DNA from: Guptibacillus hwajinpoensis
Lineage (GTDB): Bacteria > Bacillota > Bacilli > Bacillales > Guptibacillaceae
DNA length: 64,000 nt
Reading direction: 5' to 3'
NCBI RefSeq assembly: GCF_020524165.1
Contig: NZ_JAIVKU010000008.1
Coordinates: forward strand, 1 to 64,000
This document shows positions 49,315 to 58,108 of this stretch, piece by piece. A program made the translations under genes and the position numbers. The notes beneath the pieces are model-generated. The model was given only the letters and a program-made list of their open reading frames with translations, made no database searches and was not told where the DNA came from. The stretch's first letter is position 1, and every line of letters starts with the position of its first letter.

Positions 49315-49895
49315 GATAAATAGGTGGTGATGGCTTGATAACATGCCTGTTTATAGGAACGATGTTGGGCATGGTCACCTGTCATCATCCACTGAATCAT
49401 GTACCCATCAATCATCGTACGAATGGCTCGGCCAGCCGTTTCAAAATCGTTGACGACAAAGACATTTTCCTTCTTAGCCTGGGTTAAAATCTCCTTAGAA
49501 ATTGAAGCACAATTTTGGTAAAAACGTGCGTTAATCTCTCGATAGCGGTTGTTCTTTGTAGCCTGTGCAAGAAAATCCAAATAAACACGGTAGAACTTTT
49601 CATTTTCCTCAGGGCTAACAAAGACGGTATTGATATAAGCTTGAAGCATCTCCTGTGCAGAAGTTTCTTTTTCAACCGCTTCTTTTTCTTTCTTATAAAT
49701 TCGCTCTGTAATTTGAGCGAGAAGATGCGCAAGAACGTCCTCTTTATTTTGGAAATAATAGTTCGGCACGCCTTTACTCACATTTGCATAATTCGCAATA
49801 TCTTGTAGTGTTACAGCTTCGTAACCTTTGTCAGAAACGGCCTGATAAGCTGCTTTAATAATTTGTTGCCGCTTCAACTCTGCTTTACGATTCAT
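49311..49895 (-). CDS. TetR-family transcriptional regulator
   Basis: 194-residue repressor: N-terminal helix-turn-helix QQIIKAAYQAVSDKGYEAVTLQDIANYANVSKGVPNYYF-type, seen in pieces VTLQDIANYANVSKG and YYFQNKEDVL, then a helical ligand domain. The start with AAGGAGAGG before it is preferred to one 11 residues upstream. It is divergent from the YhdH-type reductase gene; the palindrome TGACCGGTCA between them is the likely operator for both. Confidence 0.93.
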   Translation of the reverse strand: MNRKAELKRQQIIKAAYQAVSDKGYEAVTLQDIANYANVSKGVPNYYFQNKEDVLAHLLAQITERIYKKEKEAVEKETSAQEMLQAYINTVFVSPEENEKFYRVYLDFLAQATKNNRYREINARFYQNCASISKEILTQAKKENVFVVNDFETAGRAIRTMIDGYMIQWMMTGDHAQHRSYKQACYQAITTYLS

Positions 49896-49962
49896 TGTAT
49901 TCCTCTCCTTACTGAGCTTATTATACATAAATTAGATGCACGATTAAAGAATTCAGATTAAT

Positions 49963-49972
49963 TGACCGGTCA
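49963..49972. promoter_or_regulatory. Palindromic operator between TetR and reductase genes
   Basis: TGACCGGTCA is a perfect 10-bp palindrome. It overlaps a TTGACC that could be the -35 of the reductase gene. Confidence 0.6.
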
Positions 49973-50025
49973 GAATAATTTCTGTTAAGCTTGTTCCGAA
50001 AGAAAGCTAAAGGAGGAAGTTGAAA

Positions 50026-51015
50026 ATGGACCAATTTAAAGCGTTAGTCGTTGACAAAGTTGAAGAAGATACAAAAATAGCTATTAAAGAACTAAAGAAG
50101 GAAGACCTTCCTGAAGGTGACGTGATGATCAAAGTTCATTATTCGAGCGTAAATTATAAAGATGGATTAGCAGTACATCCAAAAGGAAATATCGTAAAAA
50201 ACTATCCTCATGTTCCAGGGATTGACCTAGCAGGCGTTGTAGCTGAATCGGATCATCCAGATTGGCAGGAAGGCGATCGTGTCATTGTGACAAGCTATGA
50301 GCTAGGCGTCTCTCATTACGGCGGCTTTAGTGAATATGCTAGAGTGAAATCTGACTGGATTGTCCCACTACCTGACGGGTTGTCTCTTAAAGAAGCAATG
50401 GTATACGGTACAGCAGGGTTCACTGCAGCGCTTTCTGTTTATCAGCTCGAACAAGCAGGAGTTACTCCTGAAAAAGGAACGGTTCTTGTAACGGGTGCTA
50501 CTGGTGGAGTAGGAAGTATGGCCGTTGCTATTCTTGCGAAAAAAGGTTATGAAGTAGCCGCAAGCACAGGGAAAGAATCTGAGCATAACTATTTAAAAGA
50601 GTTAGGTGCAACAACGATTGTTAGCAGAGAAGAAGTCGCACCAGAAGGGTTTAAACCAATTGGGAAGCAGAAATGGGCAGGCGTCGTTGATCCAGTGGGA
50701 GGAGATACGCTGGCGGCAGTTCTAAGTAATACGATGTACGGCGGTGCTGTGGCTGTTAGTGGTCTGACAGGTGGTCCTAAGGTTCCAACGACCGTGTTTC
50801 CATTTATATTAAGAGGGGTTAATTTACTTGGAATTGATTCGGTTTACTGTCCGATGGAAAAGAGAAAAGAAATTTGGAAAAAAGCCGCTGATGAATACAA
50901 GCCGTCTGAGCATCTTGAGGCAATACAAAACGAAATTACGCTTGACGAACTACCTGATGTATTACGAAACATTTTAAACGGAAAAGTTCGTGGAAGAACA
51001 ATTGTTGCGTTTTAA
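50026..51015 (+). CDS. YhdH/AcuI-family NADPH-dependent oxidoreductase
   Basis: 329-residue zinc-free medium-chain reductase of the acrylyl-CoA reductase (AcuI/YhdH) type. Signatures: SSVNYKDGLAV, PGIDLAGVV, ELGVSHYGGFSEYARV, nucleotide loop VTGATGGVGSMAV and GVNLLGIDSVYCP. The ATG has AGGAGG nine bases upstream; TTG at 50020 is too close. Likely repressed by the divergent TetR. Physiological substrate may be acrylyl-CoA or a reactive enone. Confidence 0.93.
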   Translation: MDQFKALVVDKVEEDTKIAIKELKKEDLPEGDVMIKVHYSSVNYKDGLAVHPKGNIVKNYPHVPGIDLAGVVAESDHPDWQEGDRVIVTSYELGVSHYGGFSEYARVKSDWIVPLPDGLSLKEAMVYGTAGFTAALSVYQLEQAGVTPEKGTVLVTGATGGVGSMAVAILAKKGYEVAASTGKESEHNYLKELGATTIVSREEVAPEGFKPIGKQKWAGVVDPVGGDTLAAVLSNTMYGGAVAVSGLTGGPKVPTTVFPFILRGVNLLGIDSVYCPMEKRKEIWKKAADEYKPSEHLEAIQNEITLDELPDVLRNILNGKVRGRTIVAF

Positions 51016-51016
51016 A

Positions 51017-51053
51017 AAAGGAGGCAGAGCATCGCTCTGCTTCCTTTCTTTTT
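51017..51053. terminator. Bidirectional terminator after the reductase gene
   Basis: Stem AAGGAGGCAGAGC / GCTCTGCTTCCTT with Ts on both strands, between convergent genes. Confidence 0.9.
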
Positions 51054-51058
51054 GTAAG

Positions 51059-51697
51059 CTAAGGTTTCACTCTACAAACCGTTAGTCCATCACAAAGGGG
51101 AAGCAGCATTCCTTCTACTCTTTCATCGGACGCGATTTGTTTGTTAAATGTGCGTATCGCTTCTACACTTTCACTAGTGTCATTTTCATCCATAACCTTG
51201 TCACCCTGGAGTGTGTTATCTGCTACGATAACCGCTCCTGGTGTGGCTAATTTTAATGCAGCTTGAAAGTAATTGGGATAATTTACTTTATCAGCATCAA
51301 TAAAGAAAAAGTCATACTGCTGTCCAGCACTATGTAAAGAATCCATGTTTTGGAGGGCGGGACCAATGACATATTTTACTTTGTCGCCAAGACCTGCTCG
51401 ATTCAAGTTATCTTTCGCCACATTTGCATACGATTCTTCTAATTCGAGTGACGTTAATGAGCCCTCTTTATCGAGTGCGCTAGCAAGCATCATCCCACTA
51501 TAGCCGCCAAGGGCTCCAATTTCCATTATGTTACGAGGCTTAGCAATGCTGACAAGTAAAGAAAGAAAGCGTCCAACTTCTGGTTTAACTGAGATAGCAG
51601 GCATACCATTCCTACGAATACTTTCATTGACTGAGTGCAGTGCTTCGTCTTCATTTCCGAATAGGTGTTGAATATACTCATCGTGGTTACGTGCCAA
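51059..51697 (-). CDS. SAM-dependent O-methyltransferase (family 3)
   Basis: 212-residue methyltransferase of the catechol/caffeoyl-CoA type. SAM motif I is EIGALGGYSGMML, then SLELEESYA, metal site FFIDADKVNYPNY and VADNTL. The open frame extends 78 residues upstream, but that part is hydrophobic-then-polar, unlike the family. The family begins near DEYIQHLFGNEDEAL; the TTG at 51697, with AAGGATGA upstream, gives that length. Start moderately sure. Substrate unknown. Confidence 0.87.
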   Translation of the reverse strand: MARNHDEYIQHLFGNEDEALHSVNESIRRNGMPAISVKPEVGRFLSLLVSIAKPRNIMEIGALGGYSGMMLASALDKEGSLTSLELEESYANVAKDNLNRAGLGDKVKYVIGPALQNMDSLHSAGQQYDFFFIDADKVNYPNYFQAALKLATPGAVIVADNTLQGDKVMDENDTSESVEAIRTFNKQIASDERVEGMLLPLCDGLTVCRVKP

Positions 51698-52053
51698 GAC
51701 GATCTCATCCTTCCTAGTATTAGTGGATTCGTACTCATTGTTATGCAGGGAAAGGTGACTGTCAAGGTTAAACTCATACTTCTGAAGGAACACAGAAACG
51801 AGAGTGATCAGCAAGCGAACATAATTTAATGGATAAGATGAGGAGTAAAGTCCTATAAGGAGGTTCAATACTTGGGAAAGTAGGAAACAAATCAGCCTAA
51901 TAATCCTACGAAAGTTATTGTTATTTCCCAATACCCCCTTGACGAATTGTTTGTTAAACTAGTAATAACAGCAAGGATCGGTTGTAAACATCTATCCTTT
52001 TTCCTACTTGCCTCAATGGAAGAAGGCAGCTGATTATGAAGGGAGAGTTTAGA
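51698..52053. other. 356-bp region between divergent genes
   Basis: It holds the upstream regions of the O-methyltransferase (minus) and the next gene (plus). A candidate plus-strand promoter TTGACG (51939-51944), 18 bp, TAATAA (51963-51968) is seen. The minus-strand open frame across most of it lacks family similarity. Nothing else recognised. Confidence 0.45.
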
Positions 52054-52950
52054 ATGCCGTTTGAGCAAGGGAACAAAGCACTTAAATCTGATGGGCATAA
52101 GCGCACTACCCAAACATCTGAGCGGGTCAATGTACCCAAACTACCAATTGCAAGTGAAGAAGGCTTTTCTAATGTTGTGAGGGACTCCAATCAAAATTAT
52201 TGGTTTACTAAGCAACTTTCGCCTAACCATGTCGAGGTTTATGTCTTTGTTCACAGCCTTGCTCAATTGAGAACGTTCCAAGTAAATGGCAAACCAAGTT
52301 TTTATGAATACCCTGAAACCATTTGTATCGCTTGTGAGGGCGAAGAATGGAACGGGTGGATTTATGAATTTTCAAAGCAAGATCCACGCATGACGCATCA
52401 ATGGCATGTGAATGGAATCTTTTGTGATTTGAAGCGAAGAGGGAACCAACTTCTTGTATCCTCCTATCATGTTGAAGGGGATGAAGCCCTTTTAACAACG
52501 TTTAGTGATTCTGGTAAGAAGGTAATTCCCTTAGAAACGGGTTATTCACCAGTAAACATGATGGTTGCTGAAGAAGGCATTTATGTTGCAGCTCTATCGA
52601 TTTCTGCTTCTTACCAGGATCAAGTGCTTCTTCTTGATGATACGTACCAGGTTAAACATACCTTTAAGCTTGATTTTTCACCGCGAACGATTCACTCCTG
52701 GAACGGTCATTTAATTGTCCATGGCATTAACAGAAGAACAGGGAAAAGCGATCAGCTGGTTTACATCTGTTCCAAAACAGGAAGCCAAGAGAAATTCCCA
52801 ATCCCAAGTTCTGAGCTCGTTCAGTGTTCAGAGCAACATTTAACGTTTTATAATGCAGATACGAAAATCTTAGCAATCTGGGACCATCAACTAAAAGAAA
52901 TCATTAGCATGAGAGAGTCTGAGCGACCATATGTATCAAATCGATTTTAA
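52054..52950 (+). CDS. Hypothetical beta-rich protein
   Basis: I do not recognise this 298-residue cytosolic-looking protein. It has no signal peptide. The sequence alternates short beta strands with polar turns (VEVYVFVHS, GIYVAALSISA, YQDQVLLLDDTYQ, NGHLIVHGIN), as in beta-propellers, over about residues 40-290. The ATG at 52054 has AAGGGAGAG seven bases upstream; the ATG at 52036 lies before that SD. Single gene with its own terminator. Confidence 0.7.
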   Translation: MPFEQGNKALKSDGHKRTTQTSERVNVPKLPIASEEGFSNVVRDSNQNYWFTKQLSPNHVEVYVFVHSLAQLRTFQVNGKPSFYEYPETICIACEGEEWNGWIYEFSKQDPRMTHQWHVNGIFCDLKRRGNQLLVSSYHVEGDEALLTTFSDSGKKVIPLETGYSPVNMMVAEEGIYVAALSISASYQDQVLLLDDTYQVKHTFKLDFSPRTIHSWNGHLIVHGINRRTGKSDQLVYICSKTGSQEKFPIPSSELVQCSEQHLTFYNADTKILAIWDHQLKEIISMRESERPYVSNRF

Positions 52951-52964
52951 TAAGAAGAATGAAG

Positions 52965-52993
52965 CTTGAGCCTAAATGGGCTCGAGTTTTTTT
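52965..52993 (+). terminator. Terminator of the hypothetical beta-rich gene
   Basis: Stem CTTGAGCC / GGGCTCGAG followed by seven Ts. Confidence 0.88.
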
Positions 52994-53117
52994 ATTAGTG
53001 TTCCGCCATTTGTTTATTTTCTCTCAGATCGAGCGGGGGAATAGAAGGCATAACTTAAGAATGATATAATTATTTTAATCATTAGGAAAGATCATTCAAT
53101 GGAAAGTGAGGAAACGA

Positions 53118-53600
53118 ATGCGACTGGAACCTTCAAAACAAATCGACCCAAAAGGGTTAAAAGTATGGCAAATAACAGGCGGAATTATATCATTCATTGC
53201 CATTCTTCTCCTCGGTGGTTTTTTCGTCGTTCATTTCATTTTACGACCTCTCCCTATATGGCTACTAGCGGTAGGTTGTATACTTGCTCTTCTATTTGCC
53301 CTTCTCCAGACATGGTTGCTACCAAAGCTTCGGTGGAAAAGGTGGAGATACGAAGTTACTGAACACGAAATTGAACTTAAATATGGCGTCATCATAGTGA
53401 AACGAACGTTAATCCCTATGGTTCGAGTGCAACATGTAGACACGAGACAAGGACCACTTTTAAGGGCGTATCAGCTTTCATCGGTCACGATTTCAACAGC
53501 CGCAACGACCCATGAAATTCCCGCTCTTTCAAACGACGTGGCAGATGAGTTAAGAAATCGTATTTCGATTCTTGCAAGGGTGGCAGAAGAAGATGTCTGA
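53118..53600 (+). CDS. ydbS: YdbS-like bacterial PH-domain membrane protein
   Basis: 160-residue membrane protein with two helices (about 20-68) followed by a bPH2 domain (RWRYEVTEHEIELKYGVIIVKRTLIPMVRVQHVDTRQGPL, seen as VTEHEIELKYG and IPMVRVQHVDTRQGP). The B. subtilis homologue pairs with YdbT and is linked to resistance to antimicrobial peptides. The ATG has GTGAGG eight bases upstream. It overlaps ydbT by eight bases. Start of the ydbS-to-rsbR syntenic block. Confidence 0.9.
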   Translation: MRLEPSKQIDPKGLKVWQITGGIISFIAILLLGGFFVVHFILRPLPIWLLAVGCILALLFALLQTWLLPKLRWKRWRYEVTEHEIELKYGVIIVKRTLIPMVRVQHVDTRQGPLLRAYQLSSVTISTAATTHEIPALSNDVADELRNRISILARVAEEDV

Positions 53601-55032
53601 GAAGAAGCGATTGCATCCGGTAGCCATGCTGTTATCAGTTATAAAGGCAGCTAGAGAAGCGGCTCTTCCATTGGTTTTTTTCGTTTTCGTTGGTGGAGGA
53701 AATGGGTATTCTTGGTGGCATTTTCTGATTATTGGATCACTACTTCTATTCACACTAGGTAATGGTGTACTAGGATGGTTTTTTTATAATTATCACATTG
53801 AAAACAATGAGCTACGCATCCATCAGGGGTTTGTTTTTCGTAAAAAGCGATTTATTCCTCGAGAGAGAATTCAATCAATTGATTTTTCTCAAGGATTAAT
53901 CCAACGTGCATTTGGACTCGTAAAGGTTCAAATTGAGACCGCCGGGGGTGGTGGAGAACCGGAAGTGGTGATGTCGGCGTTAAGACGAGCTGACGCTGAA
54001 ATATTAAGAAGTGAACTCTATCAAAAAAGAAAAGCCGTGACGGAAGATGAGATGGAAGAAGTAGAGCAAGAGCAGCCGCTGCTTTATAAGCTTTCTTGGC
54101 GTGAACTACTAATTACTGCATCAACTTCTGGAGGTATAGGGGTTGTTCTTTCTTTCGTAGCTGCAATTGCTTCCCAAGTAGATGATTTCATTCCAAATCG
54201 TTTTTATGAAAGTGTTACAGAGCGAGTATTGGATGCTACGGTTCCATTACTGTTACTTGCAGTGGCCTTTCTTCTCCTGATATCATGGTTTTTCTCAGTC
54301 GTTGGAACGGTTTTAAAATATGGTGGTTTTGTTCTTAGTCGTCATGAAAATGATTTGATTATTAATAGAGGGATTCTTGAAAAGCGTCAATTAACCATTC
54401 CTGTTCATCGCATCCAGGCGATTCGAATTGTGGAAGGCATTCTTCGCCAACCTTTTGGATATTCAGCGCTCTACGTAGAAAGTGGCGGGGGAGGAGGAAA
54501 AGAGGAACAATTTTCAACCATTTTATTTCCACTCGTTAAACGAAAAAGAGTGAAAACATTATTGGGGGAAATCCTACCGGAGATGGCGATACATGAAGAG
54601 CGTTCATCCCTGCCATTACGAGCAAAAAGACGATATGTCATTCGCTTCCTTCTGCCGGTTATATTACCAGTAGGAGTATTAACCTATGTTGTTCCTTACG
54701 GTGCTTACTCACTCTTGTTGTTGCCACTCTGCTGTGTTATTGGTTATATTCATTATCGTGATGCAGGATTTGGGGTCAAAAAAGACGTCGCCCTTCTCCA
54801 ATTTAGACAAATATCAAGAACGCGTGTATACGTAGCTAGAAAAAATATTCAATCGATGGAGATGGAGACAACGTTACTTCAAGAACCTAAACAATTAACG
54901 ACCTTTAAAGTATCAATCTTATCAAGCCTTGCTGGAAAGCAATTTAGGGTGAAAGATATTGAACAATTAAACGGAGAAGAACTTTTAAATTGGTATTCTT
55001 TCCGTCCTAAAAAAAATAAAAATCAGGTATAA
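53593..55032 (+). CDS. ydbT: YdbT-like bacterial PH-domain membrane protein
   Basis: 479-residue membrane protein with three bPH2 domains, each opening with a helix pair and an R-x-x-IP-x-x-RIQ motif: KKRFIPRERIQSIDFSQG, EKRQLTIPVHRIQAIRI, and a third degenerate copy near 400 (FRQISRTRVYVARKNIQSME). The ATG is inside the end of ydbS with AGGGTGG upstream. In B. subtilis ydcA follows; here four accessory genes intervene. Confidence 0.9.
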   Translation: MSEKKRLHPVAMLLSVIKAAREAALPLVFFVFVGGGNGYSWWHFLIIGSLLLFTLGNGVLGWFFYNYHIENNELRIHQGFVFRKKRFIPRERIQSIDFSQGLIQRAFGLVKVQIETAGGGGEPEVVMSALRRADAEILRSELYQKRKAVTEDEMEEVEQEQPLLYKLSWRELLITASTSGGIGVVLSFVAAIASQVDDFIPNRFYESVTERVLDATVPLLLLAVAFLLLISWFFSVVGTVLKYGGFVLSRHENDLIINRGILEKRQLTIPVHRIQAIRIVEGILRQPFGYSALYVESGGGGGKEEQFSTILFPLVKRKRVKTLLGEILPEMAIHEERSSLPLRAKRRYVIRFLLPVILPVGVLTYVVPYGAYSLLLLPLCCVIGYIHYRDAGFGVKKDVALLQFRQISRTRVYVARKNIQSMEMETTLLQEPKQLTTFKVSILSSLAGKQFRVKDIEQLNGEELLNWYSFRPKKNKNQV

Positions 55033-55054
55033 CATTTCGGTAAGGAGGGTATAT

Positions 55055-55360
55055 ATGTACATTGTGAATTCTGTCATTAATGTGCCAGAAGAAAAAGTAG
55101 ATGAAGTGATTGGCATTTATCAGTCTCGTTCTAGACAAGTGGATGAATTTGAAGGGTTTGAATCTTTCCGGCTTCTCCAAAATGAAAGCAAACCTTCAGA
55201 ACTAACGGTTCAGATGAAATGGGAAACAAAAGAAGCGTTTTTGACTTGGATAAAAAGTCCTTCTTATAAAGAGATACATGACCTTGAAAAGAAATATCCA
55301 GATCAGGAACTAGCAGCAATAAAACCGAAAGTATCGCGCTTTAAGGTTGTGGCTGAATGA
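55055..55360 (+). CDS. ABM-domain monooxygenase, possibly haem-degrading (HmoA-like)
   Basis: 101-residue ABM-domain protein. The IsdG/HmoA triad can be read: Asn5, Trp65 and His75 (FLTWIKSPSYKEIHDLE), with FEGFESFRLL in the middle. Such proteins degrade haem or oxidise quinone-like substrates. SD AAGGAGGG lies before the ATG. It overlaps the next gene by four bases and starts the four-gene group inserted between ydbT and the rhomboid gene. Confidence 0.82.
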   Translation: MYIVNSVINVPEEKVDEVIGIYQSRSRQVDEFEGFESFRLLQNESKPSELTVQMKWETKEAFLTWIKSPSYKEIHDLEKKYPDQELAAIKPKVSRFKVVAE

Positions 55361-55737
55361 TGAATCAAATCGACTTGATTATTGACCGAGTAGTACAGGG
55401 GATTTACCACGATATGCCAGAGCTACTGGAGAGATTCGGGGAACAGGGTCGTGTGAAATGTCGCGAAGATAATTATCATCATATCAAGCACCTGAATTCG
55501 GCACGCAACCTGGATTCGGATGATTTTTTTGTTGATTATGTTTTATGGTTGAACAATATTTTAACTGCAAGAGGGATGAAAACCGAGCACTTAATTGATA
55601 ATTTTAAGCGCCTTGAGGATGAAATATATGCAGTGGAATCATTTGAGGAAAAAGATGATTATCTCAGCACGTTGAAAAAAGGAATTGCAGAGCTTGAAGA
55701 ACTTACAGTCGAGAGTTCTTCGTACACAAAGAGGTGA
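55357..55737 (+). CDS. Small helical protein linked to the B12-binding protein
   Basis: 126-residue, wholly helical, soluble protein. The segment YHHIKHLNSARNLDSDDFF followed by VDYVLWLNNILTARGM resembles, from memory, an alpha-helical module found next to B12-binding domains in other bacteria; I cannot confirm this here. It is coupled to the ABM gene (ATGA) and lies 4 bp before the cobalamin-binding gene. Function unknown; a partner in the same signalling unit is likely. Confidence 0.65.
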   Translation: MMNQIDLIIDRVVQGIYHDMPELLERFGEQGRVKCREDNYHHIKHLNSARNLDSDDFFVDYVLWLNNILTARGMKTEHLIDNFKRLEDEIYAVESFEEKDDYLSTLKKGIAELEELTVESSSYTKR

Positions 55738-55741
55738 GCAT

Positions 55742-56401
55742 GTGACGATAGATATCAACAAGTTAACAGATGACTTTCTTGAAGGGGATCAAGATCAAGC
55801 ATGGGAAAGAATCAAAGAGCAGGCTGAATTAATGACAAACAGTCATTTAACCTTTGAAGTTCTCACGAAAGCCATGCAACGAATTGGTAAGCTATGGGAA
55901 GAAAATGAAATATCAGTTGCGGATGAGCATTTAGCTACGACAACATGTGACTATGTTCTTTCACGCTATGCTCATTTTAGGAAGATAACGAATAAGAATG
56001 AAAACGGTCCGAAAGCTCTTTTTCTTTGCATTGAGCAAGAACAGCATTATCTAGGCTTAAAAATGATATCGTTGCTGTTTCAAGAGTATGGTTGGCAAAC
56101 GAAGTTGTTCGGTGCAAATTTGCCTCTAGAATATGCAGTGGAGAAAACGGAGAAATGGGGGGCTTCAGTAGTTGGTATTTCGGTTTCAATCTTGTATCAT
56201 GCTGAGCGTCTAAATCGTTATGTCACTGAGCTTGAAGCATTGGGAAATCCCCCAGAAGTCTTAGTTGGAGGGAGGCTTACCTCACAATACAACTTATCTA
56301 AGTATTGTTCTCAACAGACAACGTTGGTTCCTGATTTACATCGTGTTCGGGAATGGCTGGAAGAGCGGAAAGGGAGTATGAATAATGTTCGATATAAATG
56401 A
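55742..56401 (+). CDS. Stand-alone cobalamin-binding protein of CarH type
   Basis: 219 residues: a four-helix cap (about 10-85) then a Rossmann B12 domain (about 90-210). The cap carries the photoreceptor signature Trp52-x9-Glu62-His63 (LWEENEISVADEH). The cobalt-ligand motif is Glu100-x-His102-x2-Gly (family D-x-H-x2-G), and the later SVSILYHAERL and GGRLTSQ fit B12 loops. No DNA-binding domain. GTG start with AGAGGTG upstream. It overlaps the STAS gene by 17 bases, so it probably signals to that protein. Confidence 0.85.
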   Translation: MTIDINKLTDDFLEGDQDQAWERIKEQAELMTNSHLTFEVLTKAMQRIGKLWEENEISVADEHLATTTCDYVLSRYAHFRKITNKNENGPKALFLCIEQEQHYLGLKMISLLFQEYGWQTKLFGANLPLEYAVEKTEKWGASVVGISVSILYHAERLNRYVTELEALGNPPEVLVGGRLTSQYNLSKYCSQQTTLVPDLHRVREWLEERKGSMNNVRYK

Positions 56402-57149
56402 CCATCCACTCCCTGCTTTTTTAGTTGATGAAGAGCTTAATATTCTTTCACAATCAAAGCTCGCCACTGAAGCTTTTTCTCCAAGATCTTCTTTTTTAGA
56501 GCTGGTCGATATTGATAGTCGTAAAAAAGCTGCCAAAATGTTGAATCCCCTGTTAAAAGAATCGGAAGTTGAATTGGTCATGGGTACTGCCCAGTCTCCT
56601 TACTCCTTGTTTCACGTTTATGCAAAGTGGTCAGCGAATGGTGGAGGACAGCTGGTATGTGTAAGGCAAGATGAGCGATTGGAAAAATTGTCAAAGGCAC
56701 TTCAAAGACAGCAGGAAAGACTTGCTGATACGAATTTTGATCTCATGGATAAAAAAGAAGAGCTTGAAGCAGTTTTAGTGAAAGTGAAAAAACTTTCCAG
56801 CCCTTTTCTCCCCATATCTGCATCCCTTGGTATTATCCCCTTGTTTGGGGAGCTTGAGGAAAACCTCTTTCATGTTAACGAACATCACTTGTTACAAACG
56901 CTTCAAGATGGCGATTATGAGCGAGTGATTCTAGATTTTAGTGGGATTGGTGATGTGAAAGCGAGTGGTGTGCTCGCTCTGATCTCGTTTTGTAGTATGC
57001 TTAAGGTTGTCGGCGTATCGCCAATTTTATGCGGCATCAAACCCACTCATGCCAGGCATCTGGCCAATCATGATTTTGTAATAAATCAAAATTTTGATAT
57101 CACGGGAAATTTGAAAAACGCGATTCGTTATTATTTAAATGAGGCCTAA
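56385..57149 (+). CDS. PAS-like / coiled-coil / STAS protein resembling RsbR
   Basis: 254 residues: a PAS-like region (about 5-95, PLPAFLVDEELNILSQS), a coiled coil (about 97-137) and a STAS domain (138-254; PISASLGIIPLFGEL, VILDFSGIGDVKASGVLAL, VVGVSPILCGIKP). The STAS opening SSPFLPI and the order match RsbR paralogues and YtvA, which form the stressosome. The phosphorylation-site region reads DVKAS (Ser194). The ATG lies inside the B12 gene with AAGGGAG upstream. rsbR itself lies 6.5 kb downstream. Confidence 0.85.
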   Translation: MFDINDHPLPAFLVDEELNILSQSKLATEAFSPRSSFLELVDIDSRKKAAKMLNPLLKESEVELVMGTAQSPYSLFHVYAKWSANGGGQLVCVRQDERLEKLSKALQRQQERLADTNFDLMDKKEELEAVLVKVKKLSSPFLPISASLGIIPLFGELEENLFHVNEHHLLQTLQDGDYERVILDFSGIGDVKASGVLALISFCSMLKVVGVSPILCGIKPTHARHLANHDFVINQNFDITGNLKNAIRYYLNEA

Positions 57150-57184
57150 AAGACCAGTGATGAAGTGATCATCACTGGTCTTTT
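57148..57184. terminator. Bidirectional terminator between STAS and rhomboid genes
   Basis: A perfect 16-bp stem AAAAGACCAGTGATGA and complement with a 5-base loop, between convergent genes. Confidence 0.92.
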
Positions 57185-57195
57185 ATAATCGTAAA

Positions 57196-57957
57196 CTATA
57201 AGTATCGTGCAATAAACCCAAGGATAACAAGACCGATAAAAATGCCCCAGATAATTTTCCCCCCGCCAGAGGAACCAGGCCGCATTTTTCTTCGCTGCCA
57301 CCGATTCGGTTTAAAGCGAATTTCTCCACTTTCCGCTGTGCGTCTTACGCGAATGATTCCGCGGTTAATAAAGGGTTTTGCCCCAATTAGAAGAATCGGT
57401 GCAAGCGCAGCCCCTCCAATAAAGCCAAAGAGGTGACCAAGAATATTAATATTTGGACTAATGAATGTCATGACAAGACCAATTCCAAGAATCATTAGGA
57501 TGAGTTGAGAATTTGCCTGGTCAATTAATTCTTTGCGATAGAAAGCCATGTAGAAATAGATACCAAACAGTCCAAAGATTGCTCCTGAAGCGCCAACATG
57601 ACTAAAGCTACTATCTTGCAAATAGAAAGTGGCGATATTTGCAATAATACCTGCTCCAAAATATCCGATTAAGAACTTCCCTTTTCCAAGCATTTGCTCA
57701 AGAGCTGGTCCAAAAAGATATAGTGAAAAGGAATTGAAGAGGACGTGGGCAAACCCACCATGAAGGAAGATTGGCGTAACGAGTCTCCAGTATTCCCCGA
57801 GTTCAATTGCTCTATTGTAACCTACTCCGAGCCTTAATATCGAGAACATTCCAAACAGGTTTACGAGAACAAAGAGGAGGATATGTATACCAATAAGTAT
57901 GGAGATGATAGGATAATAACGAATAAATGAACGAAAATCTTCATTTCGTACGAACAT
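57196..57957 (-). CDS. ydcA: Rhomboid-family intramembrane serine protease (YdcA-like)
   Basis: 253-residue membrane protease with six helices. Catalytic Ser in GASGAIFG and His in ILGHLFGFIGG; the loop WRLVTPIFLHGGFAHVLFN is typical. A basic tail of about 50 residues (RRTAESGEIRFKPNRWQRRK) plus an extra C-terminal helix makes it longer than B. subtilis YdcA (about 199). Upstream of acpS as in B. subtilis but on the opposite strand to acpS. Confidence 0.92.
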   Translation of the reverse strand: MFVRNEDFRSFIRYYPIISILIGIHILLFVLVNLFGMFSILRLGVGYNRAIELGEYWRLVTPIFLHGGFAHVLFNSFSLYLFGPALEQMLGKGKFLIGYFGAGIIANIATFYLQDSSFSHVGASGAIFGLFGIYFYMAFYRKELIDQANSQLILMILGIGLVMTFISPNINILGHLFGFIGGAALAPILLIGAKPFINRGIIRVRRTAESGEIRFKPNRWQRRKMRPGSSGGGKIIWGIFIGLVILGFIARYL

Positions 57958-58108
57958 AGGTCGACCACCTTTCTTGTACGTTATGATAAATTGGCCACTT
58001 TTTGTAAGAAGAATGTCTATTTCTTATTAGTTTAGCATAGCCCAATGAAAAATCACTATTGAAAACACTATGCTAACTTTCTAAGATTTAGTACGAGGGA
58101 GTTTTGTT

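Noticed and set aside
51698..51931. N-terminal 78-residue extension of the O-methyltransferase
   Set aside because: Composition is unlike the family, and the family start aligns with an internal TTG having an SD; kept as intergenic.
55685..55741. 19-residue N-terminal extension of the B12-binding protein
   Set aside because: It overlaps the previous gene in another frame, and AGAGGTGAG is placed for the GTG at 55742.
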